Origin: Sipunculus nudus | Taxonomy: Eukaryota; Annelida; Sipuncula; Golfingiida; Sipunculidae | Length of the DNA stretch: 64,000 nt | Assembly (NCBI GenBank): GCA_026874595.1 | Contig: CM049321.1 | Location: forward strand, 18,880,979-18,944,978 | Reading direction: 5' to 3' | Part shown: one piece after another, positions 18,699 to 29,509 of the stretch | Layout: each line of letters opens with the position of its first letter | How positions within the stretch are numbered: the stretch's first letter is position 1 | Made by a program: the position numbers and the translations under genes | The notes under the pieces: model-generated | The model's input: the letters and a program-made list of their open reading frames with translations, nothing else | Databases searched by the model: none | What the model was told of the DNA's origin: nothing

Positions 18699-19823
18699 TT
18701 AATTACCGCACTGATTGTCCATTTGAACATACACAATTCTGTTAGCACATAAATGACCCCATCGTAACACTGCTAATTCAGCTATCGCCGTCTCTTTAAA
18801 ATTGATAGGCAGATTTTTAAATTCAGGATAGTCATGAGACCAACTTGTAAGAAAAAAATCACCATTGTGGAACACAGCTCCGCCGCCCTGTACACATGCG
18901 TCGGTCATAATCGGAGTAATTGGACGGGGATCAATGAAAGGAACAACACCGTTAAATTGTACAACAAAATCGCGCCACCAAATTAGATCCTTCTTCACTG
19001 CTCCTTGGAGTTTTAATTTATGATAAGGTCGCTTTAACGAACTTATAGCGTTAAGAATGCGCCGCAGAAAAGTGCGTGCTCCGCGAACGCATTTCGCCAC
19101 AAAATTGAGTTTTCCCGCGATACTTTGTAGTTGTTGTTTTGTGACACGTTTCTTTTGTAAGTATTGCTCAACAATATCACGCAAATCAATTAGCTTATCC
19201 CGTGGCAGCGAAAGCGCGCAGTCACATGTGTCAATGCGTATTCCAAGAAAATCCAGCGCAGTCGTTGGTGCTATCAGCTTTTCCTCGTTCAAGATGAACC
19301 CTAATGCAACAATGAGGCTCTTTAGAGTATTCCAGGCCTTTCTACACTCGTGAAAAGTGTCACCGATAACCAGAAAATCGTCCTGGTATGCGACTATTTT
19401 GTTGAAGCCCCTACGGTTCATCATACGCTTGATAGCTTGAGAGATCCTATGAAATATAGATGGTGACGCTCGCGCGCCGAACGGCAGTTTAACATCATAA
19501 AAGTAGCGATGCTGGCCATTTGTAAACACCCACTGGAGACCAGTTGCTTGTTGTGAGTACGTGTTGATTGGCACATTACGGTACGCGGACTGTATGTCAA
19601 TTTTTGCGAGGAACACTCTTGGTTTGATCAGCGACGCTGCAGTATCAACAGATTCGTAGGATTGTTTCTCACATATTGGCGCGTAAGAATTCAAATTGTT
19701 TTCTCTCGGGAGGCTACAATCGTGGATCAGACGAATACCACCGTCGGCTTGAGGTACACTCCCTAAAGGACTAATAATAGTTGGCTTTTCACTCGTGATT
19801 ACAAAGTTACCTAAATTAATCAC
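18699..19823 (-). pseudogene. Reverse transcriptase-RNase H of the Ngaro-like element
   Basis: A 374-codon open stretch with the palm motifs in order: SPLGSVPQADGGIRLIHDCS, AKIDIQSAYRNVPI, the catalytic YQDD box (VAYQDDFLVIG), LDFLGIRID, and an RNase H start (PIMTDACVQGGGAVF). A TAG lies just upstream of this open stretch, in a region that still aligns as protein, and the frame breaks at the 3' end within the RNase H domain before running into recombinase sequence. It would copy element RNA into cDNA. Family assignment (DIRS order) rests on the YQDD box and on the recombinase and repeats around it. Confidence 0.9.
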
Positions 19824-20084
19824 TCTAATAATGAGCTTTTCAATTTGATCCCTAACCTAAACATCTGTTGCAGACTTATGATTCCTGAATTCCGCGTTCA
19901 CTATTTTAGCATCCTTATCTATTATGTGAAACCCCTGCTCAATTCATGTAAAAAAAAGTCTCTGTCTGAATCATTTCTCAACTCTTGGCGGCTTGGTCAG
20001 TGGCAGAATTGGCCTGTGGCTCATGCGGGTCCGTCTGTCCAGGGCTTAGTTGGTGCGCCTCGTGCGGGTCTCTTGCTATCTCGG

Positions 20085-20369
20085 TTAAAAGTTCAGCGAG
20101 GGTAGTGTCCTTCCCGACAGTTCCTGTGTGACAGAATTTCTAGAGATGGACTTCAAGAACTTTTCCAGTCGTAGGCTTTCTTCTAATGGCAGTTGAAGTT
20201 CCTTAAGAGCTTCCATATTGCCCGCCAGCAAACTGACAGATTCCACGTTAGAAAATCCATTGAGTACCAAAGTATTCACCGTCTCTGGCTGGAATCCCTC
20301 GACAAACATTTTTTCCATAAAGGAGTCTTGTGCATGTTCGGTCTTAGACGGTTTTCTGCTACGCCTCAT
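20085..20369 (-). pseudogene. Gag-like first ORF of the Ngaro-like element
   Basis: Starts with an ATG at the edge of repeat A1 and runs 94 codons (MRRSRKPSKTEHAQDSFMEK at the start). The middle resembles a SAM-type helical bundle (EGFQPETVNTLVLNGFSNVE). It occupies the gag position and is followed by a short gap before the reverse transcriptase, so most of gag has probably been deleted. Confidence 0.6.
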
Positions 20370-20631
20370 ATTAAATTTACTTTCAGCGATATTATTTATT
20401 TAGACTTCAAAATGAAATAGGTGCAAAGTCCCGCACGAGGCGCAGGCCATAAACCATCTGACCCTCTGTTATTGAAATGCACACGGCTCGGGTTCACGAG
20501 TGACACAAGCTTATGTGATCACCTACGCATTAAATTACCAGAGTTCACGTGTACCTATGCGCCCTATGCAACCTTCGTTTCTGATATTTAAATCACAAAA
20601 AAAGATAACATGTTCCTACTTTATTGCTTTA
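20370..20631 (-). repeat. Ngaro-like split repeat A1
   Basis: Terminal A repeat. Its outer end (plus strand TTATTGCTTTA) directly joins CTLD1 exon 2 of gene B. Confidence 0.9.
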
Positions 20632-22246
20632 CATTTCCATTCCTTGACCCAATACTCTCTAAGCCAAAATGTTTTCACTCATGACTTTGTCATGACTTGT
20701 TTGATTTGATCCCTGATTTTCTCATTTTCAATGTTCGGCAGGTCAAATTTTCTGCTTCAACAGGTCTGTAGTGCTTCATTTAATGTCCCGTGTGAAACGA
20801 ACGCTGACCCTGCAAAAAGATGTAATTTTTTCGATGTTAAATACAAGTAAGTATAACGCGTGGATTATTAAATTGTTAGGAAAACCCACTATTCCAAATA
20901 GATCCTTAAATACATAATGCGTAAGAAAATAACACGTCAAGTGAAGATGAGATTATATTGCTACTATTAAAATTTGATATATAAATATGTATACCAATAT
21001 TCATTACTGCTATTCAAGAACTAGTATTTTGTCAAATTATTATTTTGCTTACAGTGCTTGGTCTATTGGCAATATATATATATGACCCATAGTACGCATT
21101 TGGGACATTTTATAATATAACGGTCCAACAATCAAATGACAATTAAATTGTACATATTCTTACCTGCGATCTTTGGATGACCCCTCACGAACACTCTGTA
21201 TGTTATAATTATAAATAGGATTATTACAGGCATTTCAAACTATAAATCTCCGACATGACCCTTTCTAAGCCAGCTGGATCATAAAACGCAGAAACATTAA
21301 AATAATGTATTATCCTAAAATATAAGCTAAAGTAAACCATCTTTGAATGACACAATAGTTATATGTAACAATTACAGTTCCACTTAGTCTAGGTAATCAT
21401 TCATTTCAGTTGAACATAATTGATATAATTGAATACTTATGTTCCGAATAACAACAGCCGAGGCAAAATGTAAGGAAGTTATTTATTTAATTATATGATT
21501 AAATAGATTATATTTGACTAGAAATGTTATGATCACAATTCCTTGTGTGCATAGTGTCAAACCAATGTCATCGTGTGGGTAAAAATTTATTTAGACTTTT
21601 CTATGATTCAGAGTCGATGGATGGAGCTTACAATAAGAAACATGTTTGGTTATTGGTGTACACATAGCCTGGTAAAGCAAATTGGTATAACATCTAGTGT
21701 CATTTTGCTACTTCTCCAAAATGGATATGGGTCACGCTAAAGACATTGATCCCAATGGTCTATGGTAAATATCATATGAAAAAGGTCGTGGACGGGAAAC
21801 CACATTGAAATTACCACTTATTAATTTTGTGTCAAAATTAATTGACAACGGTGGTTTTTCAACTGTTCGTTACGGATGCTCTGGCTGTTTCCAGTTTTCA
21901 TTACAAGAGAAATCAACATGCGCATCTGTTATATGACTTAATAAGACACCGACAATGGAAAAAAATATCTTTAAACAATTTTTGGATGGAAAATACAGGA
22001 CAAGAGGTAAACTCAAAAAGCATTTAATTTAATTGGAGGGAAATGTTTTCTTCACATTTGAATAAAATACAGAGAAGTGATAACGGTAATGAGAAAAATG
22101 GACTTAGATATATACACTTAAATTTTTTTCTCCATGAAAAGTGATTTTTCTATCAAATAGTTCAACTTTGAACATTTGCCAATTACAGGGCACTTCATCC
22201 ATAAACAGGAGGAGTGTGAACCCTCTGTTATAGTAAATAAGTGACC

Positions 22247-22449
22247 CTTCTACTGTATGGTTGTCCAATGACCCATTTCCATGTTGAATGATCGGTCAAT
22301 ATTTAACATACCCAGGCCGATACCAGACCATATTCTTTTGAAAAATAACTGACTTTCTCTTTATTTTGATATGGGAGAGATTTGTTGTACTGTCGACAAA
22401 ATGTAAAGGCATCCATGGAATTTACATTTTTAAGCAATACGCCAGCTTC
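22247..22449 (-). pseudogene. Second-type CTLD exon, broken copy
   Basis: Minus-strand translation gives AFTFCRQYNKSLPYQ and then KEYGLVSAW before an in-frame TAA and a TGA. It matches the plus-strand exon at 62,357-62,555 (ASTFCLQYNKSLPFQ, KEYGLLSAW), as part of a larger inverted match between 22.2-23.8 kb and 61.1-62.6 kb. The pattern (aromatic, xFC, LP, WLG) is that of a CTLD first half. It was probably an exon of a separate lectin gene downstream of the unit. Confidence 0.65.
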
Positions 22450-23152
22450 GAAATTTATTTTGAAAAATAAATATTAGATGCTTTTAATTGTAAAAGCAAA
22501 TTTAATACTTTAAATATAATTAATAATATTTAATCATTTATATACAAACATAATGCTCTAAAGCTCTGCTTTAGATGAATGACAGCAGAAAAAGCAAAGC
22601 CAACAATGCTATACATATAATTTACCAAGTGTTAAAGAAATTTAATGCTTAATAGTACCACCTTGGTGCAAATCACAGTTTTCTCTCGTAAATATCATAG
22701 AAAGATACAAAAGAACCTTTAAATACATCATGTGGAATACACCTATTCTCCTGTAGTATATAGATCCAAAGGCAAGTTGTATAATAGCGAGTTGATAACT
22801 GTCAGAGATATTCGGAAATCTATATGGTTCACTATAATACTTTTGTATGTCATATGATATTGAATGGTGTTTTACTCGGTTGTCGTGGTTATCATAAAAC
22901 TAAACCATTTATGTTAAGCTCTGGTCAATCATTTTGTCATAACCACTCATTTTAATTCATCAAAACACAAACATTAGGTCTTTAGTGGAATTTAATTGGA
23001 GGAGTGACTCGTTGCTAAACAAGAATATCCTTTTAATTCATCTCATTACTTTTGTCAAATCACGAGGAGAGAACACGTAAGAACTATTAACGATAATCTG
23101 GTTTAATAATGGGCAAAAATGTTGACCACTTTATTAATGTTTCCATATAAAA

Positions 23153-23216
23153 ATGAAAAACTATGGGATAAAGTTACCCTCTTTTTTTTTGTTGTATTGT
23201 TCTTATGGTCATTATG
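23153..23216 (+). CDS. Possible signal-peptide exon, plus-strand copy
   Basis: ATG plus 20 codons and one base, ending at TAT G|GTATAAG, a plausible phase-1 donor like those of the lectin genes. The peptide begins MKNYGIKLPSFFLLYCSYGH. The inverted copy at 61,543-61,606 gives MKNYGIWFFLFHLLYCSYGF, with length and phase kept. A following exon with matching phase was not found in either copy, so it may be a relic. Confidence 0.35.
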
Positions 23217-24639
23217 GTATAAGTTGGGCAGTAATGAAGTTTTTTGGACAGACCTATTTCATTATTTTCCTTGTTATATCATATATGTATATTTATATGT
23301 ATAGGTCTACGTATATATGAAAAGCCTATCATATAAAACCTCTTTATGTCAATTATTTACGGTTTACTGCTTGTTCATTATACATCATAAGTGGATGTTA
23401 ATATAAATTTATCTCTTACAACCCTGCGATGCAAATATAAATCATAATAAACGTGCAAACCCATAAAACGTGTGTAAAACAGCAAGGCCATATAACTTCT
23501 ACTAATAACCGAATGCTTATGAACCTCTTGTGTAAAAATTCATTTAGATAAGAAGGTATCAGTAGAACAATATAATTATGTACAGGGTGGAATGCAGAAA
23601 TAATGTTTGCTTTTGCTTGATATTTTACAATATTTGTAATATTCATCGAAGAAACGTGTTTCCAAGCTAAACCTATCATTAAGGGACACACATGAATTTT
23701 ACTTGGTGTTATTACATTAAAAGAAACGCTCCATATTAATAACGGTGCACATGACATACATATCTCTGTAGCAAATTGCAAACAACGCCGCTGTGTCGCC
23801 CCCAGGGTACCTTACAACATCCGGCATAAAACATTCCTAGGTTCCTAAATAGCTTCTGATGAAAGAAGATAGGTGGCGCTTAAGTTGTATGATATTAGCC
23901 ATAACGGGAGACCGCTCACCTTATCTGTGGACAAAATCAAAAAGGTACCACCAGCCTACAGGTGTAAAGTTCATATTTTTTAGGGTTAAACAGAAAAGGT
24001 ACATTTAAAAATATATACATTTCTTTATATGCTTCCTATGGCATTGATTCCATTAATAAAGAATATTTTAAACGAGATGATTTATTCTTACAGTGTATAT
24101 TATTCAAAGATTTCTCGTCAAGCCCATACAGTCATACAAGAACAGTCTATAAAAAAACGACTTTAGTGTATAGTGTTTAATAGGGCTTTTAGTCTCCAAC
24201 TGATCTAAATCCATTAATACGTCTGACTGTAACAGAAAGCTCATTTTATTAAAATAACCAGGTTTCTATCACGTTGGACAAATTATCGAAATTTGTCGAT
24301 ACACAATTATTGCAATACATTCCGGGAATCATCGTAACGAGATATATCGTAGCGTCAATAATATCGTACACCCCTACTGTGATATCATTTTATATACAAC
24401 ACTCTACAATTATTCGTGTAGGCAAAAAAAATATATTCTGAAAACACTTTAATAGCAGTCCTAGGGAAACAAAACTGCAAATTTGACAGGTGATGTCATT
24501 TTATATACAATACTCTACAATTTTTTCGTGTAGGCAAAATAAAATATATTCCTAAAATAGTTTAAAGGCAATCCTACGGAAATAAACCTGAAAATTTGAA
24601 AGTTTCTGAATTTTTGCAAAGTTACATAATGATGTTTTA

Positions 24640-24931
24640 TTAAATATCCTCTATATCTATGTACTCAGCCTTCCCATGAGCTTCTCGCATCGGTTCACAA
24701 TGTATATATTTCTTTTTCCGGGTGGGTGGTGGTGGAGCTGTTGGCAGCCATGACCTTCGCAGTTTATTCTTTCTTTCCTGCCGTAAATGTTTGATCATCC
24801 GAATGGATTCTACTCTTCGTATGATACTGCCCATTCCTCGCTTTCGAAAGTTAGTGCTTGGTTTCTTGGATTGAGCACACGTGCCCTCAGCCGACAACTC
24901 TCCAACTTTAAGATCCCTGGTTTTAATGGAT
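24640..24931 (-). CDS. Gene C exon 10: basic, proline-rich tail end
   Basis: Phase-2 acceptor GATAG|ATCC. Encodes 96 residues: a basic region (RRVESIRMIKHLRQERKNK), LPTAPPPP as a possible SH3 ligand, then YIHCEPM and the terminal EYIDIEDI. Gene A keeps the last blocks (YIHCEPMPEAH, EYIDVEDI), and gene D keeps the basic and proline parts but lacks both tyrosines. Confidence 0.85.
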
Positions 24932-27380
24932 CTATCCAAAACAAATAAATAAAATAAATGTATAACCTTTATTGTAGTTGATCACTGCTCAATGTTATAT
25001 ATTATATATATGGTGTTTATTTGTACTACCATAAGCTTCATGTTATACATCCCTAGTGAATCTATTTTTTATTATTACTTGGTAAACTTTAAACCATGGA
25101 AGTTATTAATCAAGGAAATAATATATAAATTAAATATCCTACAGGATCGGCCAACTCGTGAATACATATGAAATATGTAACATGTAACATGGTGTTTAAT
25201 ATTGTACTTACGAAGATCCGAATTGAGCCAGAGAACTTGGATTTTCTGTCACACTAGACATTCTACCATGGCCAATTTGAATCTATAAAAAGTTTATTTT
25301 TTCAAGATCAATATCTGATACTTTTTTTGGAAACATGTAATGAACACTTGTAATGTCAGGCTAAACGAAGGAACATGCAGTAACAAGTGACGATACAATG
25401 CTTAGGTATCACGTAATTTAAGGTATTATGGTATCATGTAAATACAATATTTTGTGTTACCTATATGATCGCAGATAGTAGGCACTTGCAAAGTTTAGTA
25501 TTTCTGGCGAATTGATTGATGGACCAATAAAATAGCCGCTAAGAATGCTTAAACGATACAGTAGAAATAAAACAAGCTGAATGGATTTTATATTAATTAC
25601 CGTGGTTGGGCCAGTTCTCTTGTTAGGATTACGGTTATACAGCTGCAGCGGAGTGTAGTTTCCCTCTTCTTGGGCATCATTTCCAGATTCAGATCCCAAA
25701 CGCGATCTTAAAATTTAAAAAATGCGAATATATATTGCATCTAAGTATATTTTTAAAGATTGTAGCATTTTTTAATCTGCTAAATCTTGCAGTTTTCGAG
25801 TTAGTTATGGTGTCCAACAGGGTGAAGTATTGTCACCGTACTTATTCTATATATGTATGACCTCATTAAACAAGCAGGCTGATTGATGTTATTTAAACAG
25901 TCTATAAATATCACCTATTACTATCAGATTTTACATGATATCAGATTCAACAAAAATAAAACAGTCTGCATCCACATTTTGGTTACAGGCAGGAAGCTTC
26001 ACGTCCTATAAATACTAAGGTTGTATTTTTTAACAAAAACATACAAGAGGACGATGATATATTCAGTCAGGTGCAATTGTTATATTAAAGAGCAAACATG
26101 TTACAGTAGAAGTCCAAACTCTTCCGAATTAGTCATGATTTTGTTGTATAAAATATTTTGTTTTTGTTGATATAATACATTGTACAAGTCTGTGGTGAAA
26201 CTTAAGAAAGACTCCTATACACAAAACAAAAGTTCCATACAATAATATAATTTGGAATACTGCAGTGCCAATAAAGACTGTGTATATCGTTGTATATCAT
26301 GACTCTTGACGCTCTGATCCGTTAGCAGAAGCACACATTGAAAAACAAGTCATGAAAAATCATAATTCAAATGTAAGTGCGATGTACAAGTCTGATTTAT
26401 ATATGAAATTACAACTTTTCCGAGAGTGCGAGTATATGCTCTCATAATCAGAGGACATTCAATTCAAACCTAAACAAATAAGGTAATAATTTTTCACAAA
26501 CATGTAATTTCATTAGAAAATTTATATTGGTATGTACGTACATATGTATGCATATATTCACATATATTTGGTTATTTTTAATTACATGTATTCCAACCTG
26601 CTTTGACTTTTGAACTTTACAACGATGCACCCTATAATTCCTATTAGGCCAAAGATACACCCGGTCATGGAAAGGATCTTCCACAGACCTGAAGTAGGTA
26701 AAATGAATTGGCACAAACTTAACTTAGATTCAAGTATTAGGCAATGATATTCGTTCATAAGTTCCATGAACTGGTATAATTATAGACTGTATTAACAAAT
26801 AAATGAATTCCTAATTTGTACTTTTACGCCTTTAAACCCCTGATTACTTTTTGTAAAGCTATCAGTCAAAATATATTTCCTGCACTTAAAATTTAATTAA
26901 CACAATGGCCCTAACAAGATTACAGCTGGGTTTTCTTTTTGCCATTTTCTTACCCATAGGCTGCGAACTGTGATCTTCTTCGTCATCTGAAACATAAATT
27001 TAAAAAAAAAGCTGTTTTGGTCGGGGTTTATACATTCGTGGTTCATAACATCCCCACACTTATGTTAAGAATGCTCTAAATGTGTATATAACTCAACTCT
27101 GACACTTAAATAAAAAGAGTAAATATGTACAAAAGTCCCTTTCGTTCAATCGTGTCTGATCGCGTCCTGTTTCTAAGCTTACCAATTTACTCGAAAGGTG
27201 TTGCTACGTACATTTGAAGCATAAAATATCATTCACAGAATCACATCGGGTGAGATGAAATTCATTATTTATGGTATAAGTAACACATATATCTCCAGAA
27301 CTGGAAGCATCAGCGTAGTCTGTGCAAGAGAGAAATTAATAATATCCATGTAAAGGATCTTAAGTTAAAAAGTTTAATAA

Positions 27381-27419
<39 letters not shown>

Positions 27420-28480
27420 GTGTGTGTGTTTTTCATCTAACCACATATATATGCAACAATGACTAGATATCAATATGTATAAAGCCAGGTTCGAAAGCAA
27501 ATGCTATGCCAATGTTTATCTTCTTTATCTTAAAGTGCACTATTTGATTATGTTCACGTAATTATAATTGCACTTGTATACAAGTGCTCGTAAAAATGTG
27601 TTAATTAGTAATTCTAATAGAACAAGCCGTTGTGGGAGCTCTCCGTAACAAAGTGTACTAAGTAATAAGTATTTGATTTTCAAATGTAGTTAAAATATTC
27701 TTGGCTAACCAGTCATGGAAAAATTCCTTCTATGATGGATTGCTTGTAACCCGACCCATATATCAGATTTTGCGTTACATGTTGATGCCAGGGTATCATT
27801 TGTAATGTTTGAATGTGCCAACATTCCCCAGGAAGACCGGCATTTCTTATTGGCTTCAGCCCACGTCACTGATTCACATTTCATTTGGAAGCATTTCTCT
27901 TTCCTCTTCCAACATTCTTAATTAAAAAATTTAATTCCTATTGGATATTTATTAAAGTTATATTCACCAATAAAATTTATTTGGAGCTAATATATGTCAT
28001 TTTATTTAAACATTATTTTCTTTAAAAAGCTGTAATTTTCTCACATGAGAACTTATATATATATTACATATTTAACACCATTGCCTGATGGAATGACTCT
28101 TTGTACAATGTGTTTAGTAAAGTTTCTCTACTATATGATGAATGGTGTACCAGACATGATAAAGGCAATGACATTTTAAAATAAAAGCTGTGGCAATTAT
28201 ACGTGACGTTGCCCGCTCATTTGGTTTTAAACAAACATATATCCTTATTATCATGTCAGTCACATGGAGCTTGACCTGGGACAACCAGAGCAGGGTTAAT
28301 GGAATACATGTGCATTACCTACCTCTACGTTGACAGATGAATCCATCTAGTTTCTGAGAACAGTCGTGGGCATAAAATTCCGATTGCCTGATCGCTCCAC
28401 ACATATATTTAGGATCTGTAGAACGCTTGAGATTTCCTTAACAATGATAGGCAAATTCAATAGATTTATGATTAAATATA

Positions 28481-28519
<39 letters not shown>

Positions 28520-29509
28520 CAGGTTTGACCTCCTGGTGAATGAATATCAAAATAACATTAAATCTACACTTTCCTTAGATTTATATCACGCGTATAGTGC
28601 AGGGTGGTCGTCATAACAAAAAGGACCTGCCACAACATAGAAAGTCCTGCACACCATGGCATATTTTGGTTTGATTTTTACCCTTGTTACCCGTCAGGTC
28701 AAGTGCACTTAATCTATTTTTGTTATCCCTGATAACCTCTGTCCATATGCTTGGAAAAAGACACGGATAAACGATATTTTCGTCTCAGTTTCCGTTTTCG
28801 GAATAAAACGGATAATTGGTTTTTGGATAAACATAAATATGTTGCATATAATATATGTTATATGCTAACATTTTAGGCTAATGGAAATCAAATAATGAAT
28901 AACACGTCTTACGGTAGACATTCCCTGACAACCATTTCCATTCCTTGACCCAATACTCTCTAAGCCAAATTGTGTTCACTCCTGACTTTGCCATGACTTG
29001 TTTGATTTGATCCCTGGTTTTCTCATGTTTAATGTTCGGCAGAGCAAATTTTCTGCTTCGACAGGTCTGTAGGGCTTCATTTAATGTCCCGTGTGAAACG
29101 AACACTGACCCTGCAAAAAGATTATACTTTTTATTCGATGTTAAATACAAGTATATATGACGCGTGAATTATTAAATTGTTTAGTAAACCCACTTTTCCA
29201 AATTGATCCTTAAATACAGAATGCGTAAGAAAATAACACATCAAGTGAAGATGAGATTAAATTGCTACTTTCAAAATTTAATTTATAAATATGTATACCA
29301 TATATAATTGTCAAATTATTATTTATCTTACAGTGCTTTGTCTATTAGCAATATATATGTTCATGTAGTACGCATTTTCGGAATTTTATAATACAACGGC
29401 CCAACAATCAAATGAAAATTAAATTGTGCATATTCTTACCTGCGATCTTTGGGTTACCCTTCACGGAGACTCCGTATATTAAAATTATAAATAGGATTAT
29501 TACTTGCAT
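24640..29509 (-). CDS. Gene C: two-CTLD transmembrane receptor, intact
   Basis: Ten exons: 29440-29509, 28913-29110, 28323-28415, 27710-27916, 27212-27319, 26954-26986, 26598-26688, 25601-25706, 25212-25282, 24640-24931. They sum to 1,269 nt, an open frame of 422 residues, with phases 1 (six introns), 2, 0, 2. Signal peptide about residues 1-20 (MQVIILFIILIYGVSV). CTLD1 about 25-121: one cysteine in exon 2 (LQTC), three in exon 3 (MCG, HDC, FIC), WKWLSG. CTLD2 about 122-226: VTWAEANKKC, IWVGLQA, DICV, TRC, ILCF. Neither CTLD has EPN/QPD or WND, so calcium-dependent sugar binding is unlikely. Transmembrane helix about 241-260. The tail has EEGNYTPLQL (Y284), LPTAPPPP (388-395), YIHC (Y401) and EYIDIEDI (Y416). 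Likely a cell-surface recognition receptor; ligand unknown. Splicing is inferred. Confidence 0.85.
25212..25282 (-). CDS. Gene C exon 9: tail linker
   Basis: A 71-nt exon, phase 0 to phase 2, with a strong donor (TCTTC|GTAAGT). It encodes IQIGHGRMSSVTENPSSLAQ and a few more residues. Gene A has the same 71-nt exon at 3,405-3,475. This exon is what makes the frame join between exons 8 and 10. Confidence 0.8.
25601..25706 (-). CDS. Gene C exon 8: acidic-YTPL signalling motif
   Basis: A 106-nt exon (phase 2 in, phase 0 out). It encodes an acidic stretch leading to EEGNYTPLQLY. The equivalents are DDRTYTPLQQC in gene A and SEGAYTTLQF in gene D. One YxxL preceded by acidic residues is the layout of the hemITAM of Dectin-1 and CLEC-2; phosphorylation and SH2 binding here are inference. 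Confidence 0.8.
25797..26105 (+). pseudogene. LINE reverse transcriptase fragment
   Basis: Translation near the start gives SYGVQQGEVLSPYLFYIYM, the B-to-C palm region of non-LTR reverse transcriptases, and near the end YLGCIFNKNIQEDDDI, a motif that follows the YADD box in the same proteins. The catalytic DD and most of the sequence between are lost to deletions. It lies in intron 7 of gene C. The clade cannot be set from so little. Confidence 0.65.
27384..27418. repeat. (TA)n microsatellite in gene C
   Basis: TA tract in the intron between exons 5 and 4, positionally matching the tract in gene B. Confidence 0.9.
28484..28517. repeat. (TA)n microsatellite in gene C
   Basis: TA tract in the intron between exons 3 and 2. 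Confidence 0.9.

Larger units (their letters stand above)
16853..20631 (-). mobile_element. Ngaro-like YR retrotransposon, defective
   Basis: Read on the minus strand the order is repeat A1 (20,370-20,631), gag-like ORF, reverse transcriptase/RNase H, tyrosine recombinase, B1 (17,329-17,434), A2 (17,060-17,320), a spacer of about 100 bp and B2 (16,853-16,958). A1 matches A2 and B1 matches B2 in direct orientation. This A1-ORFs-B1-A2-B2 split direct repeat is the hallmark of Ngaro/PAT elements of the DIRS order. The right end falls within CTLD1 exon 2 of gene B. The coding part is short for the family and every ORF carries stops or frameshifts. Confidence 0.9.
14604..21233 (-). pseudogene. Gene B: two-CTLD receptor pseudogene
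   Basis: Surviving exons: 21164-21233 (signal peptide, intact), 20632-20809 (CTLD1 first half, broken off by the Ngaro-type element), 15736-15942 (CTLD2 first half, open), 15227-15327 (CTLD2 second half), 14968-15000 (linker) and 14604-14710 (transmembrane, ending LEYI and a stop). Exon 2 has two in-frame TGA codons where C has CGA and GGA. Exon 3 is deleted: the intron sequence flanking it in A and C is joined directly. Exon 5 has lost 7 bp and shifts frame. The exon 6 donor is GC instead of GT. The tail exons are absent. No full-length receptor can be made. Confidence 0.9.
12043..22200. repeat. Segmental duplication unit B
   Basis: Same-orientation copy of unit A. Relative to A it lacks the 771-1,628 stretch and the tail-exon segment (2,520-5,400), where it has an LTR fragment instead. 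It has gained a SINE-like unit and a Ngaro-type element, and lost lectin exon 3. The units differ by many scattered substitutions and small indels, so the duplication is not recent. Confidence 0.85.
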
